From positions 186,001 through 250,000 of the forward strand of contig NDFF03000035.1 in assembly GCA_002150815.3 (NCBI GenBank): DNA of 64,000 nucleotides, given 5' to 3'. Below the pieces are notes generated by a model. The model worked only from the letters and a program-made list of their open reading frames with translations, was not told where the DNA came from and made no database searches. This stretch comes from Grammothele lineata. Lineage: Eukaryota > Basidiomycota > Agaricomycetes > Polyporales > Polyporaceae. Both the position numbers and the translations under genes were made by a program. Below, piece after piece: positions 1 through 11,330 of the stretch (the first letter of the stretch is position 1; the number at the start of each line of letters is the position of its first letter).

Positions 1-2
1 CA

Positions 3-92
3 CGTATGTTCTCATACCCAAGCGTACCAACGACATAATAGTTCCATAGGCATCTCCAAGCAGCACACCAATAGACATCTTATCCTTGTCTT
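3..92 (-). repeat. diverged direct repeat, copy A (possible first exon of a gene running off the left edge)
   Basis: About 85 bases match a second copy at 1105-1190, roughly 80% identical by eye. On the minus strand it reads a 17-codon frame from an ATG at 78-76 to codon 28-30, MSIGVLLGDAYGTIMSL, followed at once by a splice-donor-like GTACGC at 27-22. Copy B reads MFVGMLLGDIYGAFMLL and ends in GTAAGT at the same place. The indel between the copies lies outside the 17 codons, as expected of a conserved coding exon. The short peptide is hydrophobic. I do not recognise the family, and the rest of this gene would lie outside the window. Confidence 0.4.
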
Positions 93-239
93 ATTCTCTC
101 GTCTATGCCCCGGGGGACCCTGTCAAGCGCGGACGCTCGTGCCAAACACATTCCTTCAAGAGATACTTTATTTGGATCTCCGTCGGTGCCTTTTGTGTAC
201 TAGCCATCGTCAGCACGAATAGCTCGCTTCGCAGTCCGA

Positions 240-898
240 GTGCGTGACGGCGTGCAGGCTTCTGTGAGTAGTATTAGAAAGGAACTTCAAGAGTGCTGTA
301 AGCGGGCTAAGCCGCCTGCTACTGGCAGCCTTGCGCCGGCGGGTGCCACTTCGGACACGTTGACCACACAGCACTCAGGCTCTTCCATAAAATCTCTACT
401 CAAAGATGAGGTAAGACTGCTTGATATGCGCCGATGACTGTCATCGATTCTATCGTTCCTCCGAAGTTATATGATTGCGGCCCTTCGCAACTGGAGTCGA
501 TAGTATGCCTCCGGCGGCCCGCCCCCGACAAGCGCGTGTTCTCCCCACCTGTGGTAGTCCTCGAGTACATCGCCAACGCAGTCAACTTGAAAGACATCGC
601 CCCAGAGGCGCTCGCGCGCGCGCCGGAAGTGTACAAGGAGGTCGTGCGCGCGGTGAACAGCTTTGTTGGGCTGGGCGTCATTCACTATGACATGAACGCG
701 ACCAACGTGCTTTTCACACCTCCCGATCGGCCTGAGCGCGGGGTGGTCATCGATTTTGGATGTGCGTTCGTTCTTGTGGAAGACGCGGATAAGGACAAGG
801 AGAGCAGGTCGTTGAAAACCGCACGCGTTATAAACGACAAGGGTGAACTACGTTATTGGCTGAAGCGAAAGGGAATTGTGGTCCTGGATACTATGTGA
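240..898 (+). pseudogene. frameshifted protein-kinase-like relic
   Basis: The C-terminal half, from 434 in one frame, closely matches the intact kinase-like gene at 60467-61288. Shared parts are a VVLEYI.NAV hinge region, a catalytic loop HYDMNATN, and GVVIDFG carrying the DFG motif. Upstream, the frame open from about 204 to 437 ends in KDEVRLLDMRR, which resembles KSERRAYERLR just before the hinge of the intact copy. The two halves are therefore homologous in order but lie in different frames, shifting at about 430-440. An alternative is a GTAAGA donor at 413 spliced to about 469, which would remove the shift. The lysine-bearing N-lobe strand is not visible. The loop reads H-Y-D rather than the H-G-D of the intact copy. 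I favour a decayed paralog, but a short spliced gene is possible. Confidence 0.5.
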
Positions 899-1208
899 CT
901 TCCCATAGAAGTATGGATTCGCTTTTGAAGCCACTGACAGAGTTTGTGTGGTGCGAGGGTGTTACTACGACGATCCGCTGTTACGAGTCGCCGAACTAGA
1001 CAACCTTGGTACATCTCTCTGGGCTGACAGTGAACCATGCGCGCAAGCCGCTATCCGAGGAGGTAGCAACGGCTGTTTGCTGCAGAACGGAATTCGCGGT
1101 ATCCCATATGTTCTAATATCCAACTTACCAACAACATAAAAGCCCCATAGATATCGCCAAGCAGCATACCAACAAACATTCTATCCCTTCATCCGCGTCC
1201 TCAAGGCC
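899..1208. other. spacer between kinase-like relic and decarboxylase 3' end
   Basis: No gene is evident. The right part holds repeat copy B, which lies immediately 3' of the decarboxylase stop codon. Confidence 0.5.
1105..1190 (-). repeat. diverged direct repeat, copy B
   Basis: This is the second copy of the element at 3-92. The minus strand reads 17 codons from the ATG at 1179-1177 to codon 1129-1131, followed by GTAAGT at 1128. The intron-like sequence after it reaches several AG dinucleotides, but no further exon could be recognised, so this copy looks isolated. Together with copy A it brackets the kinase-like relic, which suggests a duplicated segment of about 1.1 kb. Confidence 0.4.
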
Positions 1209-3396
1209 TCACGCCTTGACGGCCACCCCATTCTCTCCATTCGCTCCCAGCTCCCGTACGACATCTGCCCCGCACTCTTGGATGAGCTCCCACGCGCGCT
1301 CGATATGCTCGCGCTCCGTGCGCTGCGCCCCAATCGCGAAGCGCACGCACACCGTCCCGTTCAGACTCGTCTGCGTGAGGAAGAGCTTGTCGCTCGCGCG
1401 CTCGGTGCGCGCGTAGAGCGCCTTGTTTAGGGCGTTTGTCGCCTCTGCTTTCGCTTCATCCGAGAGCGAGGACGATGAAGAGGAGGGGAGCTTGAGTCGG
1501 ATGACGGAGAGCGCGAGCACGGGCTTCGTGACGAGCTCGAACTCGGGCGCGGCGCGCACGAGGGAGGCGAAGTGCTCGTTGAGAGCGATGCCCTAGACAC
1601 AACGCGGATAGTTAGCACACATGTGACACAGTGTGAGACAAGTCAGGAAATGACTCGCCTTGCGAAGGTGCGCCTGGAAGCCGGCGATGCCGTACGAGCG
1701 GAGGACGAACCAGACTTTGAGCGAGCGGAAGCGGCGGCCGAGGCCGAGGTGCCAGTTGCGGTAGTCCACGGCCGAACCTATGCAGAGAACCCAACCGGAA
1801 AGGCAGGCTTAGTACAGAGTTGGAGGGTAGGGGTATACTCGTGAAAGGACAGACCTTCGTCGTACTGCTTGCTACGGAGGAACGGGGGCGTGATGTCGAG
1901 CGCCTCGATGAGGTCGCGGCGGTCGCGTACCCAGAGCGCCGTCGACTCGAAGTTGACCAGGCCCCACTGTGGAAGTATGTTGAGACACATTTACGACTTG
2001 GGAGCGGAGCTCGAAGAGATGCAACTGACCTTGTGGTAGTTGGTGCAGAAGGAGTGAGCGTACGCATTGATCGCGCTCAGGCGGCCCTGCTCGCGGAACT
2101 CGGGGAGCGCGAAGGCGACTCCAGCCCATGCGGCGTCAACGTGCAGCCAGACTGACGGGTAATCCTTCACTAGAAGACAAGTTCGATGTATGAGCGAGGT
2201 GTTCGGAGAGTCACAGGAACGTCGTACTCACGGACTTCGCCGATCTCGTCGACATCGTCGATCGCGCCGGAGCTCGTAGTGCCAACCGTCGCGACTTTCC
2301 GAGAAATTCCAGCATTAGTATCACGTCGTGTACCCACACTGCAACAACCCCGCGCGCGGACTCACCGAGCAAGAACGGCCGCTTGCCTTTCCCGTGGTCC
2401 TCTTCAAGCGCCTTCCGGACCGTCTCTCCCCGCAACGCGTACTCGTCCTCTGCCCTGACTGGAAGCGCGCGCACCTCGAGCCCGAGGACGAGCCCCGCCT
2501 TGACGCCAAGCGAGTGCGTCTGGGTCGTGACGTAGATGACGAGGTCCTCGAGCTTCGCGCCGGGGTTCATGCGCATGTAGCGGGAGCGCGCGGCGACGCA
2601 GGTGATGATGAAAGCTTCGGAGGCGGTCGTCTATAGGTACGAGTATGAGCAGGTGAGTTTCTGGTGGATGATGATGGAGAGGAGAGATGGGGGGAAGAAG
2701 GCGGTACCTGGAGGGCACCTCCGCCTATTCCGGAGGAGCAGAGGAAGTGATCGCCGAGGCCGAAGAGCTTTGCGCCCCAGTCCATGACGACTTGCTCGAG
2801 CTCTGTGCATGCTGGGCTTGCGATCCACTAAGGAGAACATAACGTTGCGTTTGGAATCAGTAGTAGAGCCATGCGCGAGTGGATACACAGGGGGACATAC
2901 GCTGAAACCTGGGTTGGACACACTGGACGAGTAGAGATCTCCAAGGATACCCTCGAAGGTGCTCGCGGTAGGATAGAATGCAAAAAAGTTTGGATGCTGC
3001 CAGTGGGTAAGCCCTGTACGAGCAATCAGCATCTATGACTGTGAGCTAGCATTGAGGTGGACGAGTAGCACCTGGTAGAATGAGCTTCTGAAAATCGTCT
3101 GAAATGGCGGAGAAATTCTCTCCTTGTTCTGGAGCGTTATCTAAAGCACCGGTTGTCAACACAATCAGCACCAATCCGATAGTGTCATCCTTAACCACTC
3201 CCAACGTACGGGGAAGTGCATTTAGGAGGTATCCCGGCTGAACTTGGGCGACGACGGGCCGTTCCTGTAGGGAGGCATAGTAGTCACAAATGCGATCAAT
3301 AGCCTGATAGCCAGCCTTTCGGAACCTGTGCAAAGGACTTGAGCTTGTGCTACGAGAACATCTAAACCACCGTATAACGTACTGTTCAATATCCAT
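1209..3396 (-). CDS. aromatic L-amino-acid decarboxylase (PLP-dependent group II decarboxylase)
   Basis: The enzyme would remove CO2 from an aromatic amino acid (Trp, Tyr, Phe or Dopa; the substrate cannot be told) to give the amine, in the cytosol. Eleven exons give about 500 residues, the normal length. The start MDIEQ is cut by an intron at 3382, and splicing yields [20 protein letters not shown], the classic family N-terminus. Later blocks are [40 protein letters not shown] (the Asp that binds the PLP ring nitrogen) and TNYHKWGLVNFE (the Lys forming the Schiff base). The last intron (1658-1593) begins with GC, not GT. A TATAAG lies about 225 bases upstream. The gene stands alone with no partner enzymes beside it. 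Function is secure at family level only. Confidence 0.93.
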
Positions 3397-4106
3397 GTTG
3401 GCACTGGCTTAATCGGAGCGAATGTATGAGGGTAACTGTTGTGCCCACTTGAATAGTATTGCGGCTAAGCGGCGGACTGTGTTGTATGCTCAACGGATGG
3501 GCAGAAGAGTGTGGAAAACAAGCAACAACGTTACCTCGACAGGTAATACGTCCCGATCGATATGAGCGGATATATCGATGGTCCGCCTAGTGTAAGGGGC
3601 TGATTCCTTCGGCCTCGGCCTCTTATACCCCTTCTGCGAGTGCTGTGCCAGGCGTCCTGGAGTTAATAAGCTGTAGAAGTCGTCTACTCATGCGCAGCGT
3701 ATAATTACCTCTGGAATTTGTCAGACTACGCACGCCCTGTTTCCATCCCACGCGACCGTGTACTTTCGGGTGCATACCCGCGGGGTCGGCACGTAGCTTT
3801 TAAAGTGCTGCCACTGCCAGTGTGTCGGGATCCGAGTCAGATGTCCCACTGCTTGGGTTTCTCGGATGTCACCGCAAACCCGTGTTCGCATAAGGAACTT
3901 GAGCCTTGTGGGCGAGCTCTGGAGGGACGAAAATGGTCGAGTCTTCGTCGTCTTCAGCTGAATCGTCGACGATCGCGGGTATGTCATTGAAGCCTATCTG
4001 AAACTTGGAAGTCACGCCACCGACGCGTTGTATGGGCGCTTACTGGTCGGTCGCGTCTCTCGCCACTGCTTGGAGCAGACTCGCGCCCTGCTCACAACCA
4101 TCCCTC
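3397..4106. other. divergent promoter region of decarboxylase and DAM1
   Basis: Both flanking genes start away from this 710-base stretch. A TATAAG on the minus strand (3622-3627) suits the decarboxylase. No TATA box is clear for DAM1. Short open frames here have no coding character that I trust. Confidence 0.5.
3622..3627 (-). promoter_or_regulatory. TATA-like element of the decarboxylase gene
   Basis: The minus strand reads GGGTATAAGA here, about 225 bases before the decarboxylase ATG. Distance and sequence are plausible for a fungal TATA box with a long leader, but nothing else supports it. Confidence 0.3.
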
Positions 4107-5168
4107 ATGCCGCCGCCCCTACCACAAACACCCCTCAGGCGACTCTCCCAAGGCTCTCTCTCGCGTCTCTCTCGCTCCGGCCAGTTCCCAGACGCGCCGC
4201 ATGGTCTCGGCTTCCTCGAGCCCGCGCTCGCAGAGCTCATCGACGAGGCGGAGACGCTCCAGACCAACGTCGAGGGCCTCCGCGGGCTCGACCGCTCGCT
4301 CGCCATCTTCAATGAGAGCTTCGCGAGCTACCTCTACGTCATGAACATGCACGCCCTCACCACTGACTGGGCGCAGGTGCGTGGTCGACCTTGGGAGGGC
4401 GGCGCGTGGAGGGTACACTGAAGCGGGATGGGATGCGCTTGTAGGCTCCGTCGGACGTGTCGTTTGAGTTGGCAGCGAGGAGAGCAGGTACGTTACCACA
4501 GCCGTCTGATACGAGCACGGTTGTTGATATGATGCGAGCAGAAGAGAACGCGCGCGCCGCTCTTGAGGCCATCCGCGCCGCTGAGGCTGCCGAAGCTGCA
4601 GCCGCAGCCGCGCGACGCCCACCAACACCCCCAGACAAGACCACGAACACCGAGTCTGACGCGACGATGGCCACGACGGCCACCGGCGGGCCCTCGTCTG
4701 CTGGCAAGTCCGGAGCGATGAAGACGGTTGTAAAGAAGAAGGGGCCAAAGCCAAAGATGACCGCTCGCGAGAAGCGCGAGCGCGGGCTAGAGCTGGAGAA
4801 GATCCTTGCCGCGCTACCGCTCGAGTTCCGCGGGGACGACCCGAACCTCCGTAGGCAGGTGGAGAGCGTCATCGAGAAGTTCTTGGACAATCCCGGGGAG
4901 GCGTTCAGCAGTGAGTGGCACGCTTTTTTTGGGTAGGGCGGGAGAAGCTCACGGCAGCATGGTGCGCGATGCAGTTGTTGCGTTCATCAAACCGCCAGAT
5001 TTGAACCAGGCGAGAGTGAATAGGTGTTTGATTGCGCTCGTAAACCGGAAGATCGTGTACAAAGATAACAGCACGGTACGTCCCTCTTCGTGTCTCTTCA
5101 TCCGCCGGCTGATCGATAATTGCGATTAGGGCGCTGTACTATACCATTGGAATGGACCGCCGCCATGA
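4107..5168 (+). CDS. DAM1: DASH complex subunit Dam1
   Basis: Dam1 is a subunit of the DASH (Dam1) complex, which couples kinetochores to microtubule plus ends. Exons 4107-4376, 4445-4487, 4542-4910, 4975-5075 and 5130-5168 join in frame to 273 residues. The start MPPPLPQTPLRR was chosen as the first ATG in the conserved frame. Residues of about 20-95 hold the Dam1 domain: FLEPALAELIDEAETLQTN, then LAIFNESFASYLYVMNMHAL. An Ala-rich helical stretch and a Lys-rich linker follow, and the C-terminal block has KPPDLNQARVNRCLIALVNR and ends LYHWNGPPP. The fourth exon's acceptor is the least certain junction. The gene ends 210 bases from the convergent ORC3 stop. Confidence 0.88.
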
Positions 5169-5378
5169 GTATGACTGCTGTATGCTACTCTGTATTTTCT
5201 AGGATGTATCACTACTCGTTTCGTTGCTCTATATTTCCGGGGGTGAGCCTATTTCCATTCATGCTCGTCACCAGGATGCACCCTGTGGATCTTGCTCAAG
5301 AAAGCCGCGTTATAAGAACAACATTACAGTGCATATAAGGATAGCCTACACGAACCACAAAAAGATGAAGCGGCATCT

Positions 5379-8261
5379 CTAGTCAGGAACATCGTAGATC
5401 GTCCTAATAATGTGATCCGCCTTCCTCCCAGTATGTCGCACGAAGCCCATGTAGTCGAGCTCATGCAACGCGCGCATGAACCGGGCTTGCACTTCAACCT
5501 TCCACGCCTCCTCGTCTTCTTCATTCATCTCGTCGCCGTCCTCCTCTCCATCTTCTGCCCCTGAAGTCGCTGGAGTCGCCCGCCCCCTACCTCCTCTGCC
5601 TTTGCCCTTTCCCTTTTTCGAGGGACTGGCTCCTGCACCCCCAGTGGCCTGCACACGCGCGCGCCGCCGGAGATGCCGCCGCTGGTCCTCGAGCACGACC
5701 GCGAAGCTCTCAAACCAATCAAACACGTTCACCATCCGCCCCGCCTCGACGTACCGCCGGAACGCGATGCTCGTGTCGGGCAGCTCCCACAAGGCCGTAT
5801 CGCCCTCCTCTCCCTCCCCACCGCTGCTACCCCCATTCGTTCTGTCCCCAAACACGGCAGCCTCCACTTCGTCCTCTTCTCTGGACGTTTCGGCCCCAGC
5901 CCCGTTCGCAGATCGCGTAAGAGCCCCTTCCCCGGCGCGGTACGCACGCGCGAGCGCGGCGTGCGCATGCACGAAGTCGCGCGGGTGCAGCAGCGCCGCG
6001 ACGGCCGCCGGGCGCGGCGCGGGGTTGACGAGCTCGGAGGGGAAGGGCGCCCCGCCCGTGTACCACACGTCCCAGAGCGGACCGTCTTCGAGGCGTACGA
6101 GGCGTTCCCTGCGGATAACAGCGATATCAGTATGCCAGTCTACTACTCGGAAGGAAAGGTGCTAGGAAAAGCGGGGTAGGGAGGCTCACTCGATGTACGT
6201 CTCCAGCCACTCCCCGACTTCGCGCGCGAGCGCTTTCGTGCTCGGGTCTTGTGGTGGTACGGGCAGGGCGTCGCTCTCCCCGCTTGGTCGAGCGTCTTCA
6301 GGATCTTCCGGGAGCTTGTTGAGCGCGTCGACGACCCATAGACGCGCCTCCGCCTCGTCCTCGCGCGCCGCAGCGCTCATGAGTCCGTTCCAGAACGAGT
6401 GCAGCTCGTGGAGGAGCCTGCGGAGTCCCGCCGCGTTCAATTTGCTGATTGCAAAGTTAGTTCCGGCTTGACAAGGTCTGGTGCAAGTCTCTGTGACACT
6501 TACCGGACAGCCATGCACACGTACCGCACCTGCGAGCCCGCACGTCCACGAAGGATCGCGCTGAGCCCGTCGAGGCCATCCAGACGATGACCCCCACGAC
6601 CTTCACTCGTCCTCCCGTTCGCCGGTGTATTTGCGGGGCCGAGCGCTACTCGTTCGGCAATGCGCACGACGGCGAACGCGATCCTGACGTGTCGTGCGCG
6701 TCGGTGAAAGGCTTCTCGCGCCTGGGAGATGTACGCGAGGAGCTCTTTCGAGTTTTGCGGGCGTGCCTGGGGTGCTGAAGCCTGTGAGGTGGAGGGCTCA
6801 GAGGGGGCGAGCATGTGGGCGTGGAGGTCGTCCAGGACGGGGCGGTGCTCGGGAGAGGAGAGTGTGCGCTCGGCTTCGCGGGGAGACGCTGTGCCCAAAA
6901 GCTCATTTTGCGAAAAGACGGTGAGCGGCTGGGTGAAGTGTTTCAGGTGCACTAGCTACAGTGTCTGGATTGAGTATGCGAAGCAAAAGAGCAAATGATG
7001 GTCTAACGTACCTGGAGCATCGTGAGCAGCGCGTCTGGCGACGCGGTGTGCCGGAACGCGAAATCCGTGATGTAGTCGAGCGCGCCAGGACCCAGCATGA
7101 GGTCCGGCACGAAATTGGGATCGAAGAACGTCTGTAAAATCATCAGAGACTTGTCCCGCGAGACTTTCAGAAAGAACGCGGACCTCTGTGAGCACATCTT
7201 TGACCGCTGCCAGACCCGTGGGGGCGACAATCTGGTGTATTCGCAATAACGCAAGCGTCGATCTCGGATAGGCCGCGTGAATGAACGACGGGGACGGCGG
7301 AGACGTCATAACGAGCGCAAAGACGAGAGGTATGTGCGGCACGTGTAAACTGCGGCTCAAAGTCAGGCGAATGTCCAGAACTATACCAGGAGGAACACCT
7401 GCCTACATATGTAGAACACGTCTTGCATCACGCCCGCGTCGAACTTTTCGAACTCGTGGAGGAACACGGTCAGTCGCGGCGGGGGATCTTGTGCTATATA
7501 CCACGCGCGGAGGAGGTTGATGTCGAAACTCGCGAGGGAGGTCGGTTTCCGCCGGCTCGGTCCTAGACGAGAAATCGGCAAGCACCCTCAGAAGTACACA
7601 GAAAAGACGTACCTCGTCGGTCGATGAAACCAGTGATCAGCGCCCTCATAGTGTTCGTAATGTTGTTGCAGTCTGCGGGGTAGAGGTGCACTTGCAGAGC
7701 AGAGCCGCCGTCCTCCGTGTCCTCGTCGCAGTGCGCGTCTTGGTCCTCGTCTGGTTCATCCAGACGGCGCATGACATCCGCGAGTAATGCAGAGTTTGCG
7801 CCTGCCGCGAAGTAAGCTTGAATGCGAAGAAAAGTGAAGAGGACAGACGTACCGAACAGGGCAACCACAGGCAACTCGGGGTAGGGCAGTCCCGGTAGAA
7901 CGTCGGTGTACGCGCGTGCTACGCAGTCTGCCATTTTCTCTACAACGGGCGTGTGCAGCGCTTGAAGGATGCTCTGCGAGCCAGACGTGCATGTCGGCGG
8001 GGATTTCACATAGCGGTACCATGAACGCACTCACCCGCACACGGTTCAAACACTTCGCCCAAGCGACCCGGTAAGCTTCCATCCGCAACTCGTAACCCAT
8101 ATCTTCTCCCACATCATCCTCTCTGTCAGAAGCGTCGTCTTCTTGATGTTGACCGGGAGGAATGTAGATGCACGTCTGTTGGGTGGACAGTGGTCAGACC
8201 ACCCGCGTCATACGTCATTCAGGGCTCTACTGACTTTTGATGGGTCGTCCAGATCTTTCAT
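5379..8261 (-). CDS. ORC3: origin recognition complex subunit 3
   Basis: ORC3 is a subunit of the six-protein ORC ATPase that marks replication origins in the nucleus. About 780 residues come from roughly ten exons. The proposed start MKDLDDPSK (8261-8235) splices onto TCIYIPPGQ, a typical ORC3 opening. The diverged AAA+-like core follows: LPYPELPVVALFG, then VHLYPADCNN, then MRALITGFIDRR, LTVFLHEFEKFD (degenerate Walker B) and FALVMTSPPSP. Later come the insert-domain segments KHFTQPLTVFSQNELL and LWELPDTSIAFRRYVEAG, and MVNVFDWFESF. The winged-helix C-terminus ends FMRALHELDYMGFVRHTGRK. A Lys/Gly/Glu-rich loop interrupts the C-terminal domain at about 5520-5640. Internal splice sites were not all fixed. 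Confidence 0.9.
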
Positions 8262-8675
8262 GTCCAGCACAGGTTTGTTTCAGGGGAGGATGTGAAGTAT
8301 GCAATGTGTGTAGAGCAGCGCAAGTTTCAGACATGAAGTAGAAGACAAGATTCAAGAGCTCAGACGCGCCAGCCACCGACGCGTCAGGCGCGCTGCACGA
8401 GACGAGCGCCGGTTGGCAGCGCGAACACAACTTTCCTCTCGCCGCCACACCCCAGCAGTCGACACGAATTGACGATTAGACAGACAACTGCGACCGACTT
8501 CAAGCTGACCCCCAAGACATTGAAGATATCAATAATCGTCAAACCCATCGTGCCGCGGTACTCATACATCATGTTCCGGAGAATACGTCGTGTCGTGTCA
8601 AGTCATTTTACCACAAGTCACTGAAACTCGCTCCCCTCATTCCCCCCTCGTCTTCCAACACACACACACAGCCGC
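8262..8675. other. upstream region of ORC3 and 3' flank of the MFS gene
   Basis: About 410 bases separate the ORC3 start from the stop of the next minus-strand gene. Short open frames exist on the minus strand (for example 8384-8572) but match nothing I know. A short (AC)n run lies at about 8660. No TATA box is obvious. Confidence 0.4.
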
Positions 8676-11330
8676 TCAAGTCATGAAGACGTAGCGGGGG
8701 TCGTTATCCCAAATCTCCTCCGTCGCGCCCTCCGCGGCCTTCTTCTCCGGGACACCGCTCGTGCGCATGGCCTCGGCGTTGCGCCTGTTCATCGACGTCA
8801 GGCGCGTCCTCAATAGGAACGCGGCGAGGAAGGACGCGAAGACGCATCTGCCCCGGGTAAACCTCGTCAGTACGATCCGCGGCGCACAGTTAAAGGAGGA
8901 AGGTCCAAGGAGCAGACGCACCCTGCGGCGATCGCGTGGCCCTTCTGGAAGTTGTCCTCCGAGTCGAAGTAGATCTGCGGAGAGGCACTGTCCCGATACG
9001 CGCGATCGTCAGCAAAGTCAATCGCGAGCTAATGCACACAAGGATCGACACTCACATCGACACGCAGTTCGAGATCGACACGATAAACGCGGTGCCCACG
9101 CCCCGCTTCGACGTCGGCGAGAACACGTTCGCGGCCCAGCTCATCACGAGCGGGAACAGACTATACAACCCCCCGACGACGAGGAAGAGCGCAAAGTAGC
9201 GGCCCCCGATGAAGTTTGCGGCGTTGCCTTTAGTCGCGAGCGCGGCGAGGACGATGTAGCCGACGGTGGAGACCGCGGTGGAGAGCATGATGTGGTACCC
9301 GCGGTCGCGCGTGCGGTCGCTGTGCCAGGCTTGGAAGAAGACCATGAACCAGCCGACGGCGTAGGGCGCGACGGTGAGGCCTTGGGAGGCGATCGCGGAG
9401 AAGCCGAGCTCTTTGATGAGCTGTGGGGGTTGTCAGTGGGGCGTCCTAGTTGGAGGGGGAAGGGGAAAGCAAGGGACATACCGTGGGCAAGAAGTACGAG
9501 ACAGTCGCGACCCCGACGTTGACTGTCGCCCACAACTCATAAGCAACCCGCGTTTCCTTCCCCGAGAAAGGTTCGACACTCACAGCTCGCATACACGATC
9601 ATCAACATCCACGCGTTCGGGTCGTTCACGATCGCCTTGAAGCCCTCCCAGCCGGTCATGCCCCCGTGCGACTGCGGGCGGTGGTCGCGATTGAGGCGCG
9701 CCTGCGCGATCGCGCGCTCACGAGGCGTGAGGAACGTCGAGCAGAAGGGGAAGGACGGGAGGAAGAGGAGGATCGAGACGGCCATGATGATCGTCGGGAT
9801 GGCCTCGATCTATGTAGAGGAGATGCCAACGTCAGGAGCGCATTCAGGTGCTCGAACGAGGGTCGGAGCTTACGAGGAAGAGGAACTGCCACCTGAGGTT
9901 CGCGGGAGGTCAGTCATGGTCTCTTACGCTGGATCGGAAGTCGCGCACCCAGTCAACAAGGAAGTCTTGATGCGCACCAGACCGAAGGCGAGAAGGCCCT
10001 GCAATACATTGTGAGCGATACAGCGCTTCCACTGCTTCGGTACAACGCTTACGCCAATGGCGCCAGGCAGCGTTCCTGTCATGCAAAGACTACAAAAACA
10101 TTCAACATCCTCGTTTTTGGGGAAGTTCATAACGAACGGCTGACCTGATGCGCATCGCGAGCTCCGACCTCTTATACCAAAACGACAGGTAGTAAATCAT
10201 CCCCGCGTAGTACCCCGCCTCCCCAATGCCAAGGAGGACTCTAAGTACCAGCACGCCACGTGCGCATACATTCATACATAGAGTCAGCATCCAGTCCCCC
10301 GGGGTCGGCACAAGCGACAGAAGCTGAAGTGCCCCTTACCGAAGCGCGAGCAGGCCCCCGTAGCCCTTCGCGTAGACGAACGACAGGGACGCGATTCCCC
10401 ACCACGAGAGCGACATGAAAAAGCTTAAAAGCGGGTGGCGGTGTCAGTTTCCCCGTACCCCGCGTTTGCCAAGCTCTTGGCCTGGAAGAAGGATGGCGTA
10501 GAGGGAACTCACAAGCGGTTCGCGCCGATATGCCGTTGGAGGACTAAGCGCGGATGGTTAATGTGCTGCCAAGACGAGTTAAGGATGTGGTGGACTAACC
10601 ATTGGCGGGCATTTCGAGCAGACCTGGGGAGAAGGCGTGATGAGGACGAAGGCGATTGTGACGTCAGCGCGGGAGAAGAACATACAGTAGCCGACATAGA
10701 AGATACTGAGCGCCAGTGTCCATTTGTTGTTGTTCGTGATCCCGAAGTTGTCATTAAACTCGGTGAGGACATGGGCGTTGCCGCTGCACAATCACGAGAG
10801 CGTCAGTGCATCACGGGGATAACACGGGCGGCGTCTGGGAACACTCACATGTTTGTGCGATCTGCAGGGGGAATCACACGGAAAGCTTGAGCTGGGAACA
10901 TGATTCAAACTTGATGTCACGTACCGAATTGGTTGACTGGAAGATAACATTAGCATCCGCGAAGACGGAGATCGCGGAGGAATGGAAATAAGCACGTACA
11001 GATATAGCTGCAGACGACAAGCGTGAGCACGCGCAGATCTATCTTTCTCCGTACGGCTTTCTACGGGTACAGGCAAGTCGAGTCAGACGAAGAGCGCGCC
11101 GGGAAGAATCGGCGCACCTCCTCGACCTCTGTGAACTCGACAGTGTCCGCGTCCTTGTTCACGGCGTCCGCGACAGCCGCGTCTGGCCGTGCGAAGAAGC
11201 CCTGCTTGACGGCATCGAGGGAGAGCTGGGACTGATGAAAGGTGCCGTCGGCGAACGCGGAGTCGCGGTGGACCGGCCCTTCTTCGACCTTCGTCTCTTC
11301 TGCCCTCATGGATCCCGTGGTGCTCGCCAT
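8676..11330 (-). CDS. MFS permease, anion:cation symporter (allantoate/nicotinate-type) family
   Basis: This is a plasma-membrane proton symporter of the Dal5/Tna1-like fungal family, which imports small organic anions such as vitamins, ureides or dipeptides. The substrate is not predictable. The ATG at 11330 opens a hydrophilic tail of about 85 residues, then LRVLTLVVCSYI begins helix 1. The family signature FNQFDRTNIGNA is assembled from micro-exons of 12 (10936-10925) and 13 nucleotides (10861-10849). FYVGYC, LLEMPAN and RHIGANR follow in the next helices, then a C-terminal half with TM helices and a tail ending NDPRYVFMT. About 500 residues with ten or more short introns. It shares the 955-base upstream region with the divergent NADH dehydrogenase gene. 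Confidence 0.88.

Noticed and set aside
5476..6165. Long plus-strand frame of 229 codons opposite ORC3.
   Set aside because: It is Ser/Pro/Arg-rich and exactly antisense to the well-conserved ORC3 C-terminal exon, so it is a shadow frame.
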